DNA of 37,711 nt from Acidobacteriota bacterium (GCA_020200155.1 JAIVJG010000052.1:1-37711); one strand, 5' to 3'. Positions 1 to 7,934 are shown, numbered from the stretch's first letter. The notes: generated from the sequence alone by a model not told the origin. Numbers and translations are program-made.

Positions 1-23
1 CTCGTCAGTCCCGGCTCTTTTCG

Positions 24-29
24 TTATAC
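24..29 (+). promoter_or_regulatory. possible -10 element before the 2Fe-2S gene
   Basis: TATACT lies 14 bases before the ATG at 44. No convincing -35 can be judged because the window starts here. If real, the transcript would have a very short leader, and no clear Shine-Dalgarno precedes the ATG. Weak call. Confidence 0.25.
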
Positions 30-43
30 TCCGCTCCTCCCCG

Positions 44-388
44 ATGCTCTGCCAACTTACGAGGCCGGAGACAATTCGCGCATTGAACGAAAGCGACCTG
101 CTTGATCCTTACGAGAAGTTAGTCGTCATCGAAGTGCTGGGCCGGCGCGTCGAGGTGCCGGAGAACAATCGCCTGCTGCGCTGCTTCCAGTTTCTTTCGA
201 TGAGCACGATCTCTTACGGCGACTTCTGCTGGAACGGCGACTGCACCAACTGCCAGTTCTGGTATCACGAGACGGGACAGACGGAGGCCAGCGACAAACC
301 CGCACTCTCCTGCCGCTTCGACGCGCGCGAAGGACTTGTTATTACGCGCCTCAGCCCGCACGTCCAAATAGAGGGTATCAACAAATAG
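44..388 (+). CDS. small 2Fe-2S ferredoxin-like protein
   Basis: A 114-residue cytosolic protein. A cysteine pattern C-x4-C-x2-C (CWNGDCTNC, about residues 63-71) is followed about 20 residues later by a fourth cysteine (ALSC). This is the spacing of the plant-type 2Fe-2S cluster-binding loop, as in succinate dehydrogenase iron-sulfur subunits, so it probably binds one 2Fe-2S cluster. The N-terminal part is too short and divergent for a full beta-grasp ferredoxin to be clear. It stands alone and is followed by a strong intrinsic terminator. The partner oxidoreductase is unknown. The motif is seen directly; electron transfer is inferred. Confidence 0.6.
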   Translation: MLCQLTRPETIRALNESDLLDPYEKLVVIEVLGRRVEVPENNRLLRCFQFLSMSTISYGDFCWNGDCTNCQFWYHETGQTEASDKPALSCRFDAREGLVITRLSPHVQIEGINK

Positions 389-428
389 CTTTCAACAACG
401 CCGCCGGGCACGCGCGCCTGCGTTGAAA

Positions 429-470
429 AAGATGAGGGCGAGGCCAGCAGCCTTGCCCTCATCTTCTTTT
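429..470 (+). terminator. intrinsic terminator after the 2Fe-2S gene
   Basis: Inverted repeat with a 15-base left arm (429-443) and right arm (451-465), one mismatch, a 7-base loop, then CTTTT. A-rich sequence precedes the left arm, so it could also work on the other strand. Confidence 0.8.
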
Positions 471-631
471 GCCCCTAGACGCGCACGCCTCGCGTGTGGA
501 CGAACTTTCTCGCGGCCATTCCGAGAGCGCGGATTTCTTTCTCTCAGCCGGATACGCTACACTCACTTTCAAACGCGCCGGCCACGACGGCGACGCCAAT
601 CTCATACATTTTGAAGAAGGGTTTCAACGCG

Positions 632-1690
632 ATGCGCTTTGAGTATTATCACGATGGCCTGTCGGACGTGCCGAAGCTCTCAGTTGACGGCACGGTCGAG
701 AACGCCGTACACCTCTCGCACTGGCAGGGCAACCGAACGCCCCGGAGTTTGCGCGCAGACACTTCGACCGAAATCGCGCTGAACCTCGTCGGCTCGCCGC
801 AACGCGACGAGTTGACGCAGGGCATCAAGCTTGTCACCAACAACCACTTCGACACGGACGGCGTCCTCTCCGTCTGGACGGTGCTCGCGGGCGCTCGCGC
901 GCTCGACCTGCGTGACAAACTTATTCCCGCCGCAGAGGCCGGAGATTTTTCCGAGTACACGAACGAGAGTGCGATTCGCGCGAGCCTCGCCATACAGGGC
1001 GCGGACAGTCCCATCCCCACGAACGGAGTTTCCTCGCCGCTGGCGCGACATCTCGCGGGCGGCGCGGACGTGGACGAGCGGCGCGCTTATGAACTCGTGC
1101 TGCCGGAAGTCGAGCGCGTGCTGACGCGCACAGACGTGTACGAGCCGCTGTGGCGCGAAGGGTGGGCGGGCATCGCGTCGGCGCTGGAGAGCTTCGCGCG
1201 TGGGGCTTCGCGCGTTGAGGAAGACGCGGAAGCACACCTCTCCATCGTCACGCTCGCGCCCGAACTCTACGGCGCAGCGGGCTTCAAACCGACGCGCCAC
1301 GCCGCACCTTACACGGCCATCTCCCGGCACGCGCGCGGCGAGGTTTATCTTATCGCCACGCCTTTCGCGGGCGGCTGGGCTTACCGCGTTGACTATCCTT
1401 ACTACTCATGGGCCGTCACCGTCGTGCGCCCGCCCGTCGTGCGAAGAAATTTCGCGCCGCTCGTCGCGCGCCTCAACGAGTTGGAGCGTAACGAAGACGC
1501 GCGCTGGAAACCGGACACTGGCGAGCTGACTTCGGCGTTGAAGTTCACGGACGCGGGCGGCGTGCTTCAAGCTTCGAGCCTGACGCCGGACGTGGTGGCG
1601 AAAGAGATGCGCGGCGTGCTTCTTGAGGGGGCGGCAAAAGTTTCTTCACGCGCCGGAGACGCGAGCGGCGCAATCGCGCGGGAGGCGTAA
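632..1690 (+). CDS. DUF6687-like protein with a DHH-like motif
   Basis: A 352-residue soluble protein. The ATG at 632 was chosen because GAAGAAGG lies about 11 bases upstream and the recognisable sequence (RFEYYHDG) begins there; the frame is open further upstream but looks non-coding. The whole protein resembles an uncharacterised family I recall as DUF6687. The stretch NNHFDTDGVLSVW (about residues 69-81) recalls the metal-binding HxDxDG/DHH motifs of DHH phosphoesterases, which suggests but does not prove a metal-dependent phosphoesterase fold. It is followed after 4 bases by the methyltransferase, whose Shine-Dalgarno lies in the 3' end of this gene, so the two are probably cotranscribed. 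Confidence 0.65.
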   Translation: MRFEYYHDGLSDVPKLSVDGTVENAVHLSHWQGNRTPRSLRADTSTEIALNLVGSPQRDELTQGIKLVTNNHFDTDGVLSVWTVLAGARALDLRDKLIPAAEAGDFSEYTNESAIRASLAIQGADSPIPTNGVSSPLARHLAGGADVDERRAYELVLPEVERVLTRTDVYEPLWREGWAGIASALESFARGASRVEEDAEAHLSIVTLAPELYGAAGFKPTRHAAPYTAISRHARGEVYLIATPFAGGWAYRVDYPYYSWAVTVVRPPVVRRNFAPLVARLNELERNEDARWKPDTGELTSALKFTDAGGVLQASSLTPDVVAKEMRGVLLEGAAKVSSRAGDASGAIAREA

Positions 1691-1694
1691 GCGC

Positions 1695-2309
1695 TTGAGC
1701 GATTGGGATGAGCGTTACCGTCGCGGCGAACATGCGGGCGTGGAACCGAGCCGCCTGCTCGTGCGCGCGGTCGAGATGTTGGCCCGCGAGAGCGTGGATG
1801 AAAAGCTCGCGGCGAGACGCGCTCTCGACCTCGCATGCGGCGCGGGACGCCACGCGATTTATCTGGCCGCACAAGGCTTTAACGTGACGGCGGTGGACGC
1901 CTCGCGCGTCGGCGTCGAGATGGTGGAGCGACGCGCCCGCGAGCGTGGACTTCGCCTGGACGCCCGCGTCGCAGACCTTGAGCGCGGAGAGTTCGAGTTT
2001 GAGCCGTGCGTTTACGACATCGTCTGCGATTTTTATTATCTTCAGCGCGATCTCTTCCACGACGTTCGCGCGAGCGTCAGGCGCGGAGGATTGTTCGTCG
2101 CCGCGATTCACATGGTTGACGCGCATCCCGAAGTCAAACCAATGAACCCGGAATTTTTACTTGAGCCGGGCGAGCTTCGCGCGCTCTTTGACGACTGGGA
2201 AATCCTGCATGCGACCGTTTCGCAGCGCAGGTCGCTGAGAAAGAATTCGATGTGTGGACTCAGACTCAAATCGAAAGCGTTGACCTGCGCGCGAAGCAGG
2301 TTCGCCTGA
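1695..2309 (+). CDS. class I SAM-dependent methyltransferase, C-terminus replaced
   Basis: A TTG start at 1695 with GGAGG 9 bases upstream, overlapping the previous stop region, gives SDWDERYRRGEHAG, a usual N-terminus for TehB-like methyltransferases. Motif I, LDLACGAGR, is at residues 44-52 and a motif II acidic residue is in VTAVDAS. Homologous sequence runs to DDWEILH (about residue 172, near 2210). After that the frame reads 32 residues of Arg/Ser-rich sequence that are the out-of-frame shadow of the next gene. The expected final C-terminal strand and helix are missing. The catalytic Rossmann core is intact, but the protein is probably unstable if the junction is real. The substrate is unknown. 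Confidence 0.75.
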   Translation: MSDWDERYRRGEHAGVEPSRLLVRAVEMLARESVDEKLAARRALDLACGAGRHAIYLAAQGFNVTAVDASRVGVEMVERRARERGLRLDARVADLERGEFEFEPCVYDIVCDFYYLQRDLFHDVRASVRRGGLFVAAIHMVDAHPEVKPMNPEFLLEPGELRALFDDWEILHATVSQRRSLRKNSMCGLRLKSKALTCARSRFA

Positions 2310-2941
2310 GCACGGGCGAGACGTTGCAGTCCATCGGCATCATCATCGCGACGGGCGTGCGCCGCAGGCGTCTGAATGTTCCGGGCGAGGCGGAGTTCGC
2401 GGGGCGTGGCGTTATCGAGTCCGCGACGCGCGCCCGCGACCTCGTCGCGGGCGAAGACGTGTGTGTCGTGGGCGGCGGCGACGCGGCGGCGGAAAACGCT
2501 TTGCTGCTGGCCGAAGTTTGCCCGACCGTGACGCTCGTCCACCGTGGGAAAAAGTTGGGCGCGCGGGAGCAGTTCGTCGAACGCATCAAGGGCGAGCACT
2601 GCATCACCGTCTTCACGGGCGCGACGCTTCAACACATCCTCGGCAAAGAGCATGTCGAGGCCGTCGAGATTCTGCGCGAGGGCGCGCTCAAGCCTTTCCG
2701 CATGGCCGTGCGCGGCGTCCTCATACGCGTCGGCGTTGAGCCGAACACGGAATTGTTCGGCGATCAGATTCACATGGACGCGCGCGGCTACGTCGTCGTG
2801 ACAGGCGAGCAGGAGACGAGCGCGGAAAACGTCTTCGCCGTGGGCGACGTGTCCAACCCGCTCGCGCCCACGATCAGCGGCGCGACCGGCGCGGGTGCGA
2901 CCGCCGCCAAAGTCCTCGCCGCGCGACTCAATCGCCGTTGA
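2216..2941 (+). pseudogene. thioredoxin-reductase-like flavoprotein lacking its N-terminal FAD half
   Basis: Reading from about 2216 in this frame gives RFAAQVAEKEFDVWTQ, then the middle and end of a TrxR-like protein. Visible parts are the ATG motif of the first FAD segment (IIIATG), the NADPH-binding GGGDAAAE near 2470-2495, and the C-terminal FAD-binding VFAVGD near 2835-2850. The first 70-90 residues, which carry the GxGxxG ADP-binding fold, are absent and no start codon lies at a sensible place; GTG at 2252 is the nearest. The redox CxxC expected after GRGV is replaced by IESATRARD, so this is a CxxC-less relative such as a TrxR-like ferredoxin-NADP reductase rather than a true thioredoxin reductase. 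Without the N-terminus it cannot bind FAD normally. Confidence 0.8.
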
Positions 2942-3035
2942 CAGTACACGAGCGCAGGCGTCGCTCGGTCGCGCCGGGAACGAGTTTGCGTTCTCCGTGC
3001 GGCGCTGGTACTTTTGTCCGCACACGGAAAAAATA

Positions 3036-3365
3036 ATGGGATTTGGGAAAATCACTCCGGCGGAGTTGGACGAGCGACGCCAGCGCGGCGGCGACGACGA
3101 CCTGCTCCTGATAGACGTGCGCGAGCAGGATGAGTTTGACTTGGCGCGCATCGAAGGCGCGCAACTTCTGCCGCTCAGTCGCTTCAACGAGTGGGCCGCG
3201 AAGCTCGACCCCGAACGCGAGACAATCATCATGTGCCATCACGGCATCCGCAGCGCGCAGGTCTGCGCCGCGCTATCTCGACAGGGATTTACTAATCTGC
3301 TCAACCTGTCGGGCGGCATTGACCGCTGGTCGTGTGAAGTTGACCGCACGGTGCCGCGATACTGA
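3036..3365 (+). CDS. single-domain rhodanese sulfurtransferase
   Basis: 109 residues covering one rhodanese domain. LIDVREQDEFDLARIEGA (about residues 25-42) is the CH2A-type motif. The active-site loop CHHGIRS (about residues 68-74) carries the catalytic cysteine that would hold a persulfide, and GGIDRW closes the fold. The ATG at 3036 starts at the family's usual position. It sits 95 bases after the TrxR-like remnant, and flavoprotein-rhodanese neighbours fit sulfur or redox metabolism, but the physiological acceptor is not visible. Confidence 0.9.
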   Translation: MGFGKITPAELDERRQRGGDDDLLLIDVREQDEFDLARIEGAQLLPLSRFNEWAAKLDPERETIIMCHHGIRSAQVCAALSRQGFTNLLNLSGGIDRWSCEVDRTVPRY

Positions 3366-3374
3366 CAGGAGGAA

Positions 3375-3408
3375 AGTGATAAATGCGGAGCGATGAATGC
3401 TGGATAAG
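3375..3408 (+). repeat. heptanucleotide repeat array, left-arm orientation
   Basis: Degenerate period-7 units AGTGATA, AATGCGG, AGCGATG, AATGCTG, GATAAG directly after the rhodanese stop. It matches in style the left arms of the paired arrays elsewhere. The matching inverted arm is not adjacent but lies beyond the toxin-antitoxin genes at 4104-4146. Confidence 0.6.
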
Positions 3409-3473
3409 TCTTTGCTAAAAATTCCGTATTGAATTAGCATCTTATTGTATGCTCATCCTGAGAGAGGGTATTT

Positions 3474-3767
3474 ATGATTAGCCTGAAAGATATTGAATCG
3501 CTCACTGCCTTTAAGCGCAACACTACCGAGTACGTGAAGAAGATTAAGAAGAGCGGCACCCCGCTTGTCCTCACGGTCAACGGTAAGGCCGAGATTATCG
3601 TGCAGGACGCGAAAAGCTATCAGCGAATGCTTGAGTTGCTTGATCGGGCGGAGACCATCGAGGCGATTCGGGAAGGACTGGAATCCGTCAGGCAGGGGAA
3701 AACGATGCCGCTCGACCGATTCGATAAGGAGATGCGGAAGAAGGTTCGCGTCCCGAAAAAGCGATGA
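3474..3767 (+). CDS. type II antitoxin, Phd/YefM family
   Basis: 97 residues. The N-terminal half (MISLKDIESLTAFKRNTTEYV) and the core LTVNGKAEIIVQDAKSYQRML are typical of the Phd/YefM DNA-binding fold. The C-terminal helix and basic tail (KKVRVPKKR) would wrap the toxin. GAGAGAGGG lies 5-13 bases upstream of the ATG. The stop overlaps the toxin start as ATGA, giving translational coupling. Such antitoxins normally repress their own promoter, which would lie in the AT-richer spacer at 3410-3470. Family assignment is confident. Confidence 0.9.
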   Translation: MISLKDIESLTAFKRNTTEYVKKIKKSGTPLVLTVNGKAEIIVQDAKSYQRMLELLDRAETIEAIREGLESVRQGKTMPLDRFDKEMRKKVRVPKKR

Positions 3768-4090
3768 CGGTCTATCGTGTTGAGCCGACCGACAAAGCTC
3801 TGGTTGATGCGGGGGAAGTCTATTTTTGGATTAACGAACAGTCGGAAGTGGCAGCGCTTCGCTGGTACGAAGGGCTAATGAAAGCCTTGCGGTCGCTGGA
3901 AAAGAACCCTCTGCGCTGCCCGTTCGCGCCGGAGAGCGCCTTTTTCGAGGAAGAGATACGCCAGCTCATCTACGGCAAATATCGTATCCTCTTTACCGTC
4001 GAAGGCGAGACGGTATTTGTGCTCCGGGTGAGACATGGGGCGCGGGAGTATCTAAAGCCGGAAGATGATGAAAGCGAGTCTGAAGAATAA
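3764..4090 (+). CDS. type II toxin, RelE/ParE superfamily
   Basis: 108 residues, starting inside the antitoxin stop codon. The RelE/ParE fold is recognisable from the helical N-terminus (AGEVYFWINEQSEVAALRWYEGLMKAL), the strand FEEEIRQLIYGKYRILFTV and the C-terminal VFVLRVRHGARE. It could be an mRNA interferase (RelE-like) or a gyrase poison (ParE-like). The RHGARE ending resembles RelE/ParE toxins in general and does not decide between them. A short acidic tail (DDESESEE) follows the fold. The antitoxin neighbour confirms the module. Confidence 0.88.
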   Translation: MTVYRVEPTDKALVDAGEVYFWINEQSEVAALRWYEGLMKALRSLEKNPLRCPFAPESAFFEEEIRQLIYGKYRILFTVEGETVFVLRVRHGAREYLKPEDDESESEE

Positions 4091-4103
4091 AAGGCAACGC
4101 TCT

Positions 4104-4146
4104 TGTCTTCATTCATCATTGCGGCATTCATCACTTATCATTTATG
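4104..4146 (+). repeat. heptanucleotide repeat array, right-arm orientation
   Basis: Period-7 units CATTCAT, CATTGCG, GCATTCA, TCACTTA, TCATTTA. They are the inverse of the units at 3375-3408. The array runs up to and includes the ATG of the DUF309 gene. Confidence 0.6.
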
Positions 4147-4572
4147 TCTGAGAGTCCGGCGTACAGCGAGGCACACGCGTTGGCGTACCCGGAGAATTAC
4201 ATCGCGGGGATCGAGCTATACAACGCGGGAGAGTTTCACGCGGCGCACGACGCATGGGAAGATCGCTGGCGCGACGAGGCTGGGCCGTCGGAGAAGCTTT
4301 TTTTGCAGGCGTTGATTCAATCGGCGGTCGCATTTCATCATCTGGAAATCGGGCGGCGCGGCGCGGCGCGGCGGATGTACCAGATGGCGACGGAGAAGTT
4401 CGCGCGCATGGGCACAGACCGCTTCATGTCGCTTGATTTGCGCGACTATCAGGCGCAACTCGACCGCGCGCTTTCGTGGCTGCTGGCCGTGCCCGACCCG
4501 CGCGAGATCACGCCGCCGGAGTTCGAGTTGCCGCGCATATGCCTGCTGCCGGAAGTGATGGAGTACGATTGA
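4144..4572 (+). CDS. DUF309 domain protein
   Basis: 142 residues. The family signature (Y)NAGEFHAAHDAWEDRW is at about residues 26-42, followed by FLQALIQSAVAFHHLEIGRRGAARRMYQMA, the two-helix core of DUF309. The His, Glu and Trp residues are conserved in the family, whose function is unknown. The ATG lies at the end of a repeat array and lacks an obvious Shine-Dalgarno. Its stop TGA overlaps the ATG of the DUF4149 gene by one base, so the two are translationally coupled. Confidence 0.88.
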   Translation: MSESPAYSEAHALAYPENYIAGIELYNAGEFHAAHDAWEDRWRDEAGPSEKLFLQALIQSAVAFHHLEIGRRGAARRMYQMATEKFARMGTDRFMSLDLRDYQAQLDRALSWLLAVPDPREITPPEFELPRICLLPEVMEYD

Positions 4573-5156
4573 TGAGTGCGGAAGTGAGAAGGCGGAAGAT
4601 CGTCGCGCACGCGACGGCGAAGGACGACGCGCACGAAGACGAAGCCGTGCGGCGCGTAGGCGCGTCGCTGGCCGGTGTCGTCGTGTGCGACGCGCGGCTG
4701 CTGCTCATCGCCGTGTGGCTAGGCGCGGCGGTGTTCTTCAGTTTCGCGGTCGCGCCCGCTGCCTTCGGCGTCCTGCCCACGCGCGAACTCGCGGGCACGC
4801 TGGTCACGCGCACGCTCTCGGTGGTCAACGTCGGCGGCTTTTTCCTCAGCCTGCTCTTGCTGCTCAGTCTCCCGTTCGAGAAGGGCGCGACGACCCGTCG
4901 CGCACTCTTCGCGGAGGCGGGGTCGCTCGTGCTGATTGCCGTCGCCACGGCGGTCGGCCAATTGGTGATCGCGGCGCGACTGCTCGCCCTGCGCGCGAGG
5001 ATGGGTGCGCCGATTGATTCGGTCGCGCAGGACGAACCTTTGCGCGTCGCTTTCAACAGCCTGCATGGATATTCAGTGGCGGCGCTCAGCATCGCGATGC
5101 TGGCGGCAATCGTCGCACTGCTGTTGATCGCGAGGCGCGCTCGCACGGTCGTTTGA
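4572..5156 (+). CDS. DUF4149 integral membrane protein
   Basis: 194 residues. A hydrophilic N-terminus of about 40 residues precedes four likely membrane helices: LLLIAVWLGAAVFFSFAVAP, VNVGGFFLSLLLLLSLPF, SLVLIAVATAVGQLVIAARL and YSVAALSIAMLAAIVALLLI. The first helix with its RLLL...WLGA..FFSF..AP pattern is characteristic of DUF4149. The ATG was chosen from the one-base overlap with the previous stop. It acts in the inner membrane; its role is unknown. Coupling to DUF309 hints at a shared but undefined job. Confidence 0.85.
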   Translation: MSAEVRRRKIVAHATAKDDAHEDEAVRRVGASLAGVVVCDARLLLIAVWLGAAVFFSFAVAPAAFGVLPTRELAGTLVTRTLSVVNVGGFFLSLLLLLSLPFEKGATTRRALFAEAGSLVLIAVATAVGQLVIAARLLALRARMGAPIDSVAQDEPLRVAFNSLHGYSVAALSIAMLAAIVALLLIARRARTVV

Positions 5157-5235
5157 CAGGCGCGTGGGCGCAGCCTTCGCGGGATGCTAAAAAGTTTCTC
5201 GACGTTTTCGATTTGAGGCGGGGAGGGTTTGGACA

Positions 5236-6063
5236 GTGCAGCCGATACAGACCAGAGTGATGATCGAGCATCCGAACGCGTGGCGCGCTTACTACAATCG
5301 CTGGAAGCGTATCAACGAACTGCGCGAGGGCGACGTGGGCGAGCACTATCCGTGGGTGGAGAACAAGCACGCGCCCTTCACGCCCGCGCGCCGCGCGCTG
5401 CCGATGCTCAACCTCGCGCTCATCACGTCTGCGGGCGCGCACATTGACGGCACCGAAGCGTTCGACACAAGCGCGCCGGACGGCGATGTGTCTTTCCGCG
5501 AAATTCCCGTGGAGGTTGAAGCGGGGGATTTGAAGTGGTCGTCGCGCGGCTACGACCCCGCGGCGGTGCTCGAAGACATGAACGCGCAGGCTCCGGTCGC
5601 GCGCCTGCAAGAGTTTGAGGGCAACGGCATCATCGGGCAACTCAATCCCGTGTGGTGGAGCCTCTGCGGCTTCATCCCGGACGCGGGTCGTCTCGTCGAG
5701 GAGATGCTGCCGCGCCTCGCCGAGCGCGTCACGAGGTACGAGGTGCAGGCGGCGCTGCTTATCCCTGCGTCGCGCCTGTGCCATCAGACGATGGCGCTCG
5801 CGGCGCGTGCGCTCGAAGGCGCAGGCATCCCGACGATGATGCTGGCCGTCGAACGCGGCATAGTTGATAGCGTGCGCCCGCCGCGCGGCGTTTTTTACAA
5901 GGGTGAGCTGGGCTGCGTCGCCGGGCGGCCCGGTTGGAAGGAGCACCAGCGCCGTATCCTCGACGAAGCGTTGCGCCTGATCGAGCCGATGGACAACGCC
6001 AGCATACGCAAGCTCGTGGTCGAACTGGAAACCGAGGTGGAAATGGAGCGCGGCGAGAAATAG
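5236..6063 (+). CDS. glycine/sarcosine/betaine reductase selenoprotein B-like protein
   Basis: 275 residues from a GTG start preceded by GGGAGGG at about 9 bases. A second start, ATG at 5261, is possible. The sequence matches the GrdB-like family: N-terminal LALITSAGAHIDG (about residues 68-80), then FREIPVEV, GFIPDAGRLVEEMLPRLAERV and the segment AALLIPASRLCHQTMALAARALEGAGIPTMML. In clostridial GrdB this region carries selenocysteine. Here there is no in-frame TGA, and the visible thiol is the cysteine of SRLCHQ, so this is a non-seleno homologue. No other glycine reductase subunit is nearby, so a true reductase role is unlikely; the function is open. Confidence 0.75.
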   Translation: MQPIQTRVMIEHPNAWRAYYNRWKRINELREGDVGEHYPWVENKHAPFTPARRALPMLNLALITSAGAHIDGTEAFDTSAPDGDVSFREIPVEVEAGDLKWSSRGYDPAAVLEDMNAQAPVARLQEFEGNGIIGQLNPVWWSLCGFIPDAGRLVEEMLPRLAERVTRYEVQAALLIPASRLCHQTMALAARALEGAGIPTMMLAVERGIVDSVRPPRGVFYKGELGCVAGRPGWKEHQRRILDEALRLIEPMDNASIRKLVVELETEVEMERGEK

Positions 6064-6093
6064 TGGCGGAAAGTAATGACGGAGCACCGCCGA

Positions 6094-6612
6094 CTATTCG
6101 CCCGGCGCGCGTGTGGATTCCGACAGCAGGCGGTCAATGGCGTTTTGTAGCTCGTCGTCGCTGAGCAAACTGGATTCTATCTTCGGCCTTCGCGCCTCAG
6201 TATAGTGACCGCCGCCTTCACCTTCTGCTCGCGTTAGGAGCCGCGCCACGACTCGCTTCAGCACATCCATGTCAATAGGCTTTTCGAGATAGTCGTCGCA
6301 CCCGACGGCAAGAGCGGCGGCGCGATGTGTGTCCGCCTGATGCGCGGAGAAGGCCACGACCGGCACTCCTTCCAACTCTTTCGTCTCGCGAATGCGGCAG
6401 GTGGCGGAAAGCCCGTCGAGCGCGGGCAAACTCAAGTCCATCAGGATCAGGTCGGGGCGCTCACGCCGCGCGACATCTATCGCGTCCCTGCCGTTCTCAG
6501 CCTCCACCACCCTGTAGCCTTCCGACTTTAAATCCAGCGCAATCAGGCCGCGCGAGTCGTCGTAATCATCAACCACCAGCAACGTTCGCGCAGCACTCTT
6601 ATCTTCGGACAT
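6094..6612 (-). CDS. single-domain response regulator with C-terminal extension
   Basis: 172 residues. A receiver domain occupies about residues 11-130: the acidic pair in VVDDYDDS, phospho-acceptor Asp in LILMDLSLPALDG, Ser of VVAFSA and Lys of YLEKPID. The last 40 residues contain no DNA-binding or enzymatic domain. It would act by protein-protein contact after phosphorylation by a histidine kinase not present in the window. It faces the GrdB-like gene convergently, 30 bases apart, with no clear terminator between them. Confidence 0.9.
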   Translation of the reverse strand: MSEDKSAARTLLVVDDYDDSRGLIALDLKSEGYRVVEAENGRDAIDVARRERPDLILMDLSLPALDGLSATCRIRETKELEGVPVVAFSAHQADTHRAAALAVGCDDYLEKPIDMDVLKRVVARLLTRAEGEGGGHYTEARRPKIESSLLSDDELQNAIDRLLSESTRAPGE

Positions 6613-6835
6613 GCACAGCCCTTTCGTGAGGCAAGACTTTTTGTATTCTCAGGGGAGACGGGCGGAGTCTAGGCTGACGCGCGAGGCCGTGTCAACAAAT
6701 TTTACGGCTGTGCGCACGCCCGCGTTCGACAACGAGGCGCGGCGGCGGGCGCGGAAGTTGTCGCCGAATACGCCGGATGATATTCTCTCGTCTCTCGCCG
6801 CAGCTTCAAGTTCAGCTATTTGAGGAGGAAAGATT

Positions 6836-7882
6836 TTGAAAGAACTCGGACGCACATCGCTGCTGCTCGCCGCGCTCGTCGCCGGCGCTTTGCCCGGCTT
6901 CGCACAGACGGGTAAACCCTCCGTCGAGCCGCCGCCACCTGTCGCCGTAGAATACAGCTCGAAGGCGTGGAAGGAATTCTCTTCGGCGGAAGGGCGGTTC
7001 ACGGTTCTGCTGCCGGGTACGCCTACCCCGCAAGTCCAAACACAGGACACGGCCATCGGCAAGCTCGACGTGCACACCTTCACGCTGACGACTTCCATGC
7101 AGTATGGCGTCATGTTCGTTGACTACCCACGGACAATGGAGGATTCGGGCGCGGCCAAACAGTTTCTCGACGGCGCTCGTGACGGCGGCGTGAAGGGCGT
7201 CAACGGGACGCTGCTCGAAGAGAAGGAGACATCGCTCGACGGACACCCCGGTCGCATCATCAAGGTGCGCGTGGGCGATGGTTACGTCATGCGAGTTAAA
7301 TTCTACGTCGTGAAGAATCGTCTCTACCAGTTGGGGGTCACGATGTGGGACAAAGACGCGCCCGAAGCCGCCGCACGGTTTCACGACGAAACGGCTGCCA
7401 GATTCCTCGATTCATTCAAGCTCACATCGGGGCCGGTCGGCGAAACCTCTGCGCAGTCCGGCGAGGCGCAGGGGCAAGCCTCGTTCGTCGGAACGGAGGG
7501 CGAGGTTGACAGGCTGCTGAAAAGATTGCGCGAGGAAAATAAAACAGTGATCGGCAATGCGGACGATGCTCAAGCGCAGCAACCTTCCTCAGTGCGGGGC
7601 GTCGTCGTCTCCGGCGGCGTTCTCAATGGTAAAGCCATCGTCAAGCCGCAGCCCGTCTACCCGACGATTGCTAAAGCGGCACGCGCGCAGGGGACAGTGG
7701 TGGTGCAGATAATTGTGGACGAAGACGGCAAGGTCATGGCGGCTCAGGCCGTCAGCGGACACCCGCTGCTGCAAGCCGCCGCCGTGAAAGCCGCGCGTGA
7801 GGCGCAACTCTCTCCCACTCGACTATCCGGCAAGCCCGTGAAAGTGTCGGGCGTCATCACTTATAACTTCGTACTGCAATAA
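6836..7882 (+). CDS. exported energy-transducer TonB-like protein
   Basis: 348 residues from a TTG start with GAGGAGG 7 bases upstream. A signal peptide (residues 1-24, hydrophobic LLLAALVAGALPGFA) is followed by a globular domain (about 40-195, beginning FSSAEGRFTVLLPGTPTPQ) that recurs in exported proteins of this group. The C-terminal TonB domain covers about residues 258-348 (AIVKPQPVYPTIAKAARAQG, VVQIIVDEDGKV, and the ending VITYNFVLQ). The usual N-terminal membrane anchor and long Pro-rich linker are absent, so it may be periplasmic rather than a classical energy transducer. It is monocistronic with a strong terminator. Confidence 0.8.
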   Translation: MKELGRTSLLLAALVAGALPGFAQTGKPSVEPPPPVAVEYSSKAWKEFSSAEGRFTVLLPGTPTPQVQTQDTAIGKLDVHTFTLTTSMQYGVMFVDYPRTMEDSGAAKQFLDGARDGGVKGVNGTLLEEKETSLDGHPGRIIKVRVGDGYVMRVKFYVVKNRLYQLGVTMWDKDAPEAAARFHDETAARFLDSFKLTSGPVGETSAQSGEAQGQASFVGTEGEVDRLLKRLREENKTVIGNADDAQAQQPSSVRGVVVSGGVLNGKAIVKPQPVYPTIAKAARAQGTVVVQIIVDEDGKVMAAQAVSGHPLLQAAAVKAAREAQLSPTRLSGKPVKVSGVITYNFVLQ

Positions 7883-7906
7883 AGAGGAACTAAAGACCGC
7901 GCGCGA

Positions 7907-7934
7907 GCCGCCCTTCACAGTGAGGGCGGCTTTT
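7907..7934 (+). terminator. intrinsic terminator after the TonB-like gene
   Basis: GCCGCCCT pairs with AGGGCGGC around the loop TCACAGTG, followed by TTTT. It lies between two convergent genes and may serve the upstream gene mainly. Confidence 0.8.

Noticed and set aside
2108-3232. Long minus-strand frame over the TrxR-like and rhodanese genes
   Set aside because: Translation is low-complexity Arg/Ala/Asp sequence and the plus strand carries recognisable domains throughout.
3409-3470. sigma-70 promoter for the toxin-antitoxin operon (TTGAAT at 3429)
   Set aside because: The only -10-like sequence (TATGCT at 3448) is 13 bases away, too close to count as a promoter.
5236-6063. Possible selenocysteine codon in the GrdB-like gene
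   Set aside because: No in-frame TGA inside the coding region and no SECIS-like hairpin after one.
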